Assembly (NCBI RefSeq): GCF_900143065.1
Contig: NZ_FRCX01000003.1
Coordinates: forward strand, 62,001-126,000
Direction: 5' to 3'
DNA from: Duganella sacchari
GTDB taxonomy: Bacteria > Pseudomonadota > Gammaproteobacteria > Burkholderiales > Burkholderiaceae_D
Length of the DNA: 64,000 bases
Shown: one piece after another, positions 59,179 through 64,000 of the stretch
Position numbering within the stretch: position 1 is the first letter of the stretch
How the letters are laid out: every line of letters starts with the position of its first letter
The notes under the pieces: generated by a model
What the model was told of the DNA's origin: nothing
What the model saw: only the letters and a program-made list of their open reading frames with translations
The model's database searches: none
Program-made: the position numbers and the translations under genes

Positions 59179-60087
59179 TTAGACGTTAAGTAAGTACTCA
59201 CCCTCAACCTGTGCCGCACCAGCACGCACCAGTTGCCCAGCAGCCCACCTGCCCAAGTCATCTGGCGATTGCTTGAGGTAGTTGGCATTGGCGGCGGCAA
59301 ACACCGGCATGGAGGTCAGCAGCACCGGCACCTCGGCCAGCGGAATACGCTGGCGTTCCAGCAGCAGGAATTTAAGCAGCACTTTCAAAGCGTTCTGCGC
59401 ATTGCGTACCGGATTGGCCGCGAGGTAATCCACCCGCGAGCGGGCTCGCGCCAGCGCGCCGGCCACATCGGCGAACGGTGCGCCATGGCCGGGAATGACG
59501 ATACGCACGTCCAGGCTCTCGATCAGGTCCAGCGTGGCGCGCTCCTCGGCAAAGCCGGACTTGCCGTCCAACTCGGGGAAGATGATGCCAAAGCCGTTTT
59601 CCCACAGCGCATCGGCCGACACCAGCACTTTTTCCTGTGGACAGTAGAAAATCAGGGAATGGGGATCATGGCCCGGCGCGGCCAGCGCCTGCCATTCCAT
59701 ATCCGCCAAGGTCAGCACGTCGCCCGGCGAGATGGTGGCATCAAACGTAAAACGGTCGCAGCGCTGGCCCGTGGCCTTGAAACTCAGGGCTTCCACGTCC
59801 CAGTGCCGCACTTTGTCGGCTTCCGCCACCGGAATCGAGGTCTTGCAGCCGTAATGGGCCTGCAAAATGGCATTGCCGCCGCAATGGTCGGAATGCAGAT
59901 GGGTGTTGATGATCTGGTCCAGGTGGCGGCCATGCAGCGCATGGCGCACCAGCTCCAGCGTTTGTTGCGCATGGGTCAAATAACCGGTATCGATAATTGC
60001 GGTGTCGTGCTTGCCCAGAAGTAGGATGTTGTTGGATGACAGCCAACCCCGTTCAAACACCTGTATCGAATCCGGTAATGTACTCAT
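59179..60087 (-). CDS. MBL-fold metallo-hydrolase
   Basis: The 302-residue enzyme has the metal-binding motif THLHSDHCGG (His63, His65, Asp67, His68), APGHDPHS for the third His, SADALWENG for the bridging Asp and VIPGHGAPF for the last His. It is a glyoxalase-II/lactonase-type hydrolase without a signal peptide. The ATG at 60087 overlaps the DUF1289 stop codon by four bases; the longer frame to 60138 was rejected. The substrate is unknown. Confidence 0.92.
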   Translation of the reverse strand: MSTLPDSIQVFERGWLSSNNILLLGKHDTAIIDTGYLTHAQQTLELVRHALHGRHLDQIINTHLHSDHCGGNAILQAHYGCKTSIPVAEADKVRHWDVEALSFKATGQRCDRFTFDATISPGDVLTLADMEWQALAAPGHDPHSLIFYCPQEKVLVSADALWENGFGIIFPELDGKSGFAEERATLDLIESLDVRIVIPGHGAPFADVAGALARARSRVDYLAANPVRNAQNALKVLLKFLLLERQRIPLAEVPVLLTSMPVFAAANANYLKQSPDDLGRWAAGQLVRAGAAQVEGEYLLNV

Positions 60088-60296
60088 TGATCCTCGTCGA
60101 AATGGACAGTGTCGCGCCGCTGTGCGATTTCCGCCCACACGGCGCGTTTGTAGTCGTCATCTGCCTTGCTCCACGCCACGATTTCGGGAATGGTGCGCAG
60201 GCAGCCCATGCAGTAGCGTCGCTCGGCGTCCATCTTGCACAGGCTGACGCAAGGGGACGGTACTGGCGACGGCAATATGTTGGTTACTTCACTCAT
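60084..60296 (-). CDS. DUF1289 domain-containing protein
   Basis: The 70-residue protein carries the DUF1289 pattern SPCVSLCKMD, RRYCMGCLRTIPEI with four cysteines that probably bind zinc or iron, then EIVAWSKADDDYKRAVW. The ATG at 60296 opens a normal DUF1289 protein; the frame is open further upstream into the divergent promoter. It is translationally coupled to the MBL hydrolase. The function of DUF1289 is unknown. Confidence 0.9.
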   Translation of the reverse strand: MSEVTNILPSPVPSPCVSLCKMDAERRYCMGCLRTIPEIVAWSKADDDYKRAVWAEIAQRRDTVHFDEDQ

Positions 60297-60346
60297 AGCG
60301 TCATTATGCCGTGAAGCCGCTTGACTTGGGGGCTTTCCGGCGTAGA

Positions 60347-60379
60347 CTACCATCCATATAGATGGCAAATAGATGGTAG
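60347..60379. promoter_or_regulatory. Inverted-repeat operator upstream of the RHH regulator
   Basis: CTACCATC (60347-60354) and GATGGTAG (60372-60379) are perfect inverted copies with CCAT-ATAG-ATGG (60354-60365) nested between them, giving evenly spaced ATGG half-sites. They lie between a TTGACT/TAGACT promoter (60321-60348) and the start codon at 60387, so autorepression by the encoded RHH protein is likely. Confidence 0.55.
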
Positions 60380-60386
60380 GAGACCC

Positions 60387-60800
60387 ATGGCCAAGCAAGA
60401 AATCAAGCTGAAGACCGCCGACTCAGAAAAAATCACCATCAATCTCGGCCCCGTCGATTTGGGGCAGATTGATCTGCTGGTGCAGGAAGGGTTTTATTCC
60501 AACCGCACCGATCTGATACGCACGGCGATCCGCAATCAGCTGAACCAGCACGCCGAGGTGGTCAAGCAGACCGTGGCGCGCAAAAGCCTGGTACTGGGCA
60601 TGCAGCATTACTCGCGCGCCGATCTGGAAGCAATCCAGGCGGCGGGACAGCGGCTGCAAATTCAGGTACTGGGACTTGCCAGTATTGCCAGCGACGTTTC
60701 GGTCGAACTGGCATTGGCAACCATCGAATCCATTTTTGTACTCGGTTCGCTGCACGCCAGCGCTGTCCTCAAGACGGCACTGGCGCCACGCATCCATTAG
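60387..60800 (+). CDS. CopG-like ribbon-helix-helix transcriptional regulator
   Basis: The 137-residue protein starts with a basic beta strand (EKITINLGPVDLGQIDLLVQ) and the RHH helix pair (GFYSNRTDLIRTAIRNQL). A C-terminal domain with RADLEAIQAAGQRLQIQVLGL and VELALATIESIFVLGSLHA follows and may bind an effector. A TAGGAG ribosome-binding site precedes the ATG at 60387; a longer frame to 60321 would cover the promoter. The esterase gene follows after eight bases, so the regulator and esterase form an operon. Confidence 0.87.
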   Translation: MAKQEIKLKTADSEKITINLGPVDLGQIDLLVQEGFYSNRTDLIRTAIRNQLNQHAEVVKQTVARKSLVLGMQHYSRADLEAIQAAGQRLQIQVLGLASIASDVSVELALATIESIFVLGSLHASAVLKTALAPRIH

Positions 60801-60808
60801 GGAGTGCC

Positions 60809-61960
60809 ATGAAGCTCAATTTTCTGACCCATATGCGTGAAACTGCGCAACAGTTACTCGGCAAGGGCGCCCCGCTGCAGCGCTGGAACCAACGGCCGCA
60901 GCCCGCCATGCGTGATATTAACCCGCCACCGGCGGACGCCGCGCCCCCCACGCCGCCGCAATCGCCGGCGTCCACACCGAACCCGGCCACGCATCCGGCC
61001 GAGTTCGCGCAGGACATGCTGGACCGCATGGGCATCAAGATCGACCTGCAGGCCAATCTGGACCGCGCCATCGACGTGGGGTCGCTACTGCACCCGACGC
61101 CCGCACAGCCGCTGCCGGAAGGCGCGCAGTTCATTAGCGGCAGTTACACCAATCACGCCGGCAGCCGCAACTACAAGCTGTACATCCCGGCCAGCTACCA
61201 CGGCCAGGCGATGCCGCTGCTGGTCATGCTGCACGGCTGTACCCAGAATCCAGACGACTTTGCCGCAGGCACGCAAATGAATCAGCTGGCGGAAGAAATC
61301 GGCTGCTTTGTGGTGTATCCGGAACAAACCGCCGGCGCCAATCATTCCAAGTGCTGGAACTGGTTCAACGCCATCGACCAGCAGCGCGGACAAGGCGAGC
61401 CGTCCATCATTGCCGGCATTGCGCAGCAGATCATCGAGGAGTATCCGGTCAATGAGCGGCAAGTGTATGTCGCCGGCCTGTCGGCCGGCGGCGCGATGGC
61501 GGTGATTGCCGGTACCTTGTATCCGGAACTGTTTGCTGCGGTAGGCGTGCATTCCGGCCTGCCGTTTGCTTCGGCGCAGGATTTGCCGTCCGCGCTCACG
61601 GCAATGAAGCGCGGCGTCAATAAAGCGGACAAGGCCGGCAATGGCGCGCAGCGCATTATCGTCTTCCATGGCGACAGCGATACCACGGTCAATCCGCGCA
61701 ATGGCGAGCAGGTGATGGCGCAGCGTCTGCATCATCACCGCGGCGCGCGGCCCAAGGTACGGTCAGGGGCGGTGCCGAATGGCTATCGCTACACGCAAAC
61801 CACCCACGTCAAACCGGATGGCTCGCCTTGGGGAGAACACTGGGTAGTCCACGGGGCCGGCCACGCCTGGTCGGGCGGCAGCGCCTCGGGCAGCTACACG
61901 GATGCCAAGGGCCCGGACGCCAGCCGCGAAATGCTGCGCTTCTTCCGCACGGTGAATTGA
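60809..61960 (+). CDS. PHB depolymerase-family esterase
   Basis: The 383-residue alpha/beta hydrolase has a Pro/Ala-rich linker at residues 38-62, then the fold with MLHGCTQNPDDFA (oxyanion hole), the nucleophile elbow GLSAGG (Ser225), FHGDSDTTVNP for the Asp and GAGHAWSGG for the His. No signal peptide is obvious, so it may act inside the cell or on acyl esters. Members hydrolyse poly-3-hydroxybutyrate oligomers, acetylxylan or feruloyl esters. Confidence 0.92.
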   Translation: MKLNFLTHMRETAQQLLGKGAPLQRWNQRPQPAMRDINPPPADAAPPTPPQSPASTPNPATHPAEFAQDMLDRMGIKIDLQANLDRAIDVGSLLHPTPAQPLPEGAQFISGSYTNHAGSRNYKLYIPASYHGQAMPLLVMLHGCTQNPDDFAAGTQMNQLAEEIGCFVVYPEQTAGANHSKCWNWFNAIDQQRGQGEPSIIAGIAQQIIEEYPVNERQVYVAGLSAGGAMAVIAGTLYPELFAAVGVHSGLPFASAQDLPSALTAMKRGVNKADKAGNGAQRIIVFHGDSDTTVNPRNGEQVMAQRLHHHRGARPKVRSGAVPNGYRYTQTTHVKPDGSPWGEHWVVHGAGHAWSGGSASGSYTDAKGPDASREMLRFFRTVN

Positions 61961-62314
61961 TCAGGTAACAGCCAGGCGGACGACAATACCAAGCACAGCG
62001 ATCAGATTGCTCACAGTGAATCCGATCATCCAGAATGTCAGCTTGTCGATCCGTTCGGTGGTGCGGGCATCGAGCCGATCCAGCCGGTCCATCGTGTACT
62101 GCTGAACGGCATCGATCCTGTCCCTCAGCGCGACAAACTGCGCCATCATGGCTTGCTGGTTTTGCTCCTGCGTACGCTGCAGGGCTTGCTGTCCATGCTG
62201 CAAGGAAGAAAGAACGCTGGTGACATTTTCCATTTGCGTCTCCAGCCGCACGATGCGGGCGATGTGGCCATCGTCCGCCGCGCCACTTTGCTTGTCAAGC
62301 GAGGTCGGGTTCAT
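61961..62314 (-). CDS. Coiled-coil protein with a C-terminal membrane anchor
   Basis: The 117-residue protein has a Gln-rich coiled coil (LETQMENVTSVLSSLQHGQQ, DRLDRLDARTTERIDKL) and one membrane helix at the end (MIGFTVSNLIAVLGIVVRLA). It resembles small CCDC90/DUF1640-like anchored coiled coils. GGGAGT supports the ATG at 62314; an alternative ATG at 62338 overlaps the upstream stop codon. Confidence 0.75.
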   Translation of the reverse strand: MNPTSLDKQSGAADDGHIARIVRLETQMENVTSVLSSLQHGQQALQRTQEQNQQAMMAQFVALRDRIDAVQQYTMDRLDRLDARTTERIDKLTFWMIGFTVSNLIAVLGIVVRLAVT

Positions 62315-62334
62315 CTGCGCACTCCCAATGAGGG

Positions 62335-62553
62335 TCATGCGCCATTGTCAGACGGAGTAATGGTGGACGTTTGAGACTGCTCAATGATGTGCTGCCTGAG
62401 GCATGCCGGGCACCAGCAGCTCGAGCCTGGCGCGGACGGCACCGGCACTGCGGGCGGCAGGTAGGTACACCAGCAAGGCTGCGCCGGCGCTGCGGGATCG
62501 GCGTCCTTCATGGCGCAGGAAAACTGCGCGCCGCAGCGGGAACAGGTACTCAT
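62335..62553 (-). CDS. Cysteine-rich CWC family protein
   Basis: The 72-residue protein has the pattern CSRCGAQFSC, CWCTYLPP, CWCPACLRQHI, with eight cysteines that look like a zinc-ribbon pair. This matches the small cysteine-rich CWC family of Proteobacteria, whose function is unknown. The frame upstream of the ATG at 62553 crosses the argB promoter and was rejected. It is divergent from argB and probably cotranscribed with the coiled-coil gene. Confidence 0.85.
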   Translation of the reverse strand: MSTCSRCGAQFSCAMKDADPAAPAQPCWCTYLPPAVPVPSAPGSSCWCPACLRQHIIEQSQTSTITPSDNGA

Positions 62554-62689
62554 GTTATTTCCAAAACAGTCATCAAAAACCAGCGTACAGGAGCTTCCAG
62601 GAAAATACCACCAGATGGCCCTATAATGCGTACTTGATTGCGCCAACTGGCTGTAAAATTGCGCCCAAAATCTTTCTACCGGACTTGCC

Positions 62690-63613
62690 ATGACCCAACT
62701 GACCAACCTGAACCTAGGCATGAATGACGATTTGACTGCGGTCTCTCCGCAGATCAAGGCGCAGATTTTGGCCGAGGCTCTCCCTTACATCCGTAATTAT
62801 CACGGCAAAACCATCGTCATCAAATACGGCGGCAACGCCATGACGGACGAGCGCCTGAAACATGGCTTCGCCCGTGATGTCATTTTGCTCAAACTGGTCG
62901 GCATGAACCCGGTGGTGGTGCACGGCGGCGGTCCGCAAATCGACAACGCCCTGAAAAAAATCGGCAAGCAAGGCACCTTCGTGCAGGGCATGCGTATCAC
63001 CGACGAAGAAACCATGGAAGTGGTGGAGTGGGTGCTGGGCGGCGAAGTGCAGCAGGACATCGTGATGTTGATTAATCACTACGGTGGCCAGGCAGTCGGC
63101 CTGACCGGCAAGGACGGCGGCCTGATCCGCGCCCGTAAAATGGCCATGCCGGACAAGGAAAATCCAGGCCAGACCCTGGACATCGGCTTCGTCGGCGAAA
63201 TCGAAGCGATCAACCCGGCCGTGGTCAAAGCGCTGCAGGATGACGCCTTCATTCCGATCATCTCGCCAATCGGCTTCGGCCAGGATGGCCAGGCATACAA
63301 CATCAACGCTGACGTTGTCGCCGGCAAGATCGCTGAAATCCTGAAAGCCGAAAAGCTCATCATGATGACCAACATCGCCGGCGTGCAGGACAAGCAGGGC
63401 AATCTGGTGACCGACCTGTCGGCGCGCGAGATCGACGAGATGTTCGCTGACGGCACGATTTCGGGCGGCATGCTGCCTAAAATTTCATCAGCCCTGGACG
63501 CTGCCAAGTCCGGCGTGAACACGGTTCACATCATCGACGGACGAATTGAGCATTCTTTGTTGCTCGAAGTCTTGACCGAACAGGCTTTTGGCACTATGAT
63601 CCGGTCTCACTGA
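62690..63613 (+). CDS. argB: Acetylglutamate kinase
   Basis: The 307-residue enzyme phosphorylates N-acetyl-L-glutamate in arginine biosynthesis. [12 protein letters not shown] (ATP site), [14 protein letters not shown] (substrate site), [15 protein letters not shown] and [15 protein letters not shown] are the ArgB hallmarks. The N-terminal extension before the kinase fold contains a helix seen in arginine-inhibited hexameric forms, so feedback inhibition is likely. An ATG at 62720 is an alternative start. Confidence 0.96.
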   Translation: MTQLTNLNLGMNDDLTAVSPQIKAQILAEALPYIRNYHGKTIVIKYGGNAMTDERLKHGFARDVILLKLVGMNPVVVHGGGPQIDNALKKIGKQGTFVQGMRITDEETMEVVEWVLGGEVQQDIVMLINHYGGQAVGLTGKDGGLIRARKMAMPDKENPGQTLDIGFVGEIEAINPAVVKALQDDAFIPIISPIGFGQDGQAYNINADVVAGKIAEILKAEKLIMMTNIAGVQDKQGNLVTDLSAREIDEMFADGTISGGMLPKISSALDAAKSGVNTVHIIDGRIEHSLLLEVLTEQAFGTMIRSH

Positions 63614-63660
63614 AAAAAAGGCGGTCTCGCCTGACATCGGTGAAACCGCCACATTTGTAT

Positions 63661-63735
<75 letters not shown>

Positions 63736-63759
63736 CTCTTCTGCAGTACCCTCCCCCGC

Positions 63760-64000
63760 TTAATAAATTCGTTCTACGGTCAGCCCGCGTTTGCGCAGCA
63801 GCTCCGGCACGCTCATTTTGCCGAACAGGTGCAGGATGCCAATAGCCGCCACACTGTTGTTTTCGCGCGCCATCAGCTTGACCATACCATCGGCCAGCGC
63901 CGGATTGCGGCCCTCCAGCAGCACGTTCTGCACGAAGCGGCCGGAATAGGTATCGTCCATCTCCGCTTTCAGCGCCAGCGCCTCCAGCGCTTTGGTATCG
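63760..64000 (-). CDS. TraB/GumN family protein (partial, C-terminus)
   Basis: The frame is open to the right edge, so the N-terminal part is missing. The visible end reads RNPALADGMVKLM, then NNSVAAIGILHLFGKMSVPELLRKRG, the closing motif of the TraB/GumN (Tiki-like) fold in which the GxxHL histidine is conserved. Members are putative metal-dependent membrane or periplasmic proteases; the function here is unknown. An ATG at 63960 is internal. Confidence 0.8.
   Translation of the reverse strand, partial: DTKALEALALKAEMDDTYSGRFVQNVLLEGRNPALADGMVKLMARENNSVAAIGILHLFGKMSVPELLRKRGLTVERIY

Noticed and set aside
63620-63650. Terminator after argB
   Set aside because: GGCGGT/ACCGCC could pair but the loop is very large and no T-run follows, so it was not called.

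Overview
The window is chromosomal DNA of a GC-rich betaproteobacterium, most likely Oxalobacteraceae (Janthinobacterium/Duganella/Massilia-like). This rests on protein content and codon use (Ohr, Kup, EttA, a Liv-type ABC operon with acyl-CoA ligases, DUF2520/DUF924/DUF1289 proteins, ArgB next to tRNA-Thr), not on a database match. About 55 genes are supported. Both ends cut a gene: an ABC-2-like permease at the left and a TraB/GumN-like protein at the right.

Left core (1-14.4 kb). An Ohr peroxidase lies behind three copies of a TAGC-N2-GCTA palindrome, followed by ElaA. A sensor kinase and a sigma-54 response regulator are divergent from an adaptor/ATPase/FtsX-type exporter. That exporter carries a textbook -24/-12 promoter with two upstream inverted repeats. 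Then come a secreted bulb-lectin protein, a two-domain FKBP lipoprotein, Kup and RarD.

Accessory island (about 14.7-30.85 kb). Its GC content is visibly lower. Next to ettA lie four overlapping minus-strand genes: three different tyrosine recombinases and a coiled-coil protein, the layout of the ginABCD module of GInt-type genomic islands. The cargo is a type I restriction-modification operon in the order hsdM-hsdS-prrC-hsdR, in which the third gene encodes a PrrC-like anticodon nuclease with an intact candidate Arg-Glu-His triad. The cargo also includes an XRE controller-like gene, an orphan gene, a degenerate AAA-like ORF, an IS5 transposase fragment and a DUF1524 fragment. The exact island ends were not found.

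Second foreign insert (32.6-35.0 kb). A very AT-rich gene encodes a soluble 764-residue protein with an SGEEF-type GGDEF domain, a beta-rich middle, what looks like a second degenerate cyclase fold and a TPR-like tail. A perfect 36-bp palindrome precedes it.

Right core (35-64 kb). A small outer-membrane barrel, an AlkB-type dioxygenase, housekeeping and hypothetical proteins, an aminopeptidase P and a Crp-like regulator come first. A tightly packed operon follows: acyl-CoA synthetase, five Liv-type ABC components, a YjbR-like protein and a PaaK-like ligase, which suggests uptake and CoA activation of a carboxylic acid. Then come a phosphoribosyltransferase, a quinone reductase/LysR pair, a TPR protein, a membrane AraC regulator, an amidohydrolase, a nitronate monooxygenase, an MBL hydrolase with DUF1289, an RHH regulator with its own operator plus an esterase, small proteins, argB and tRNA-Thr(GGT).
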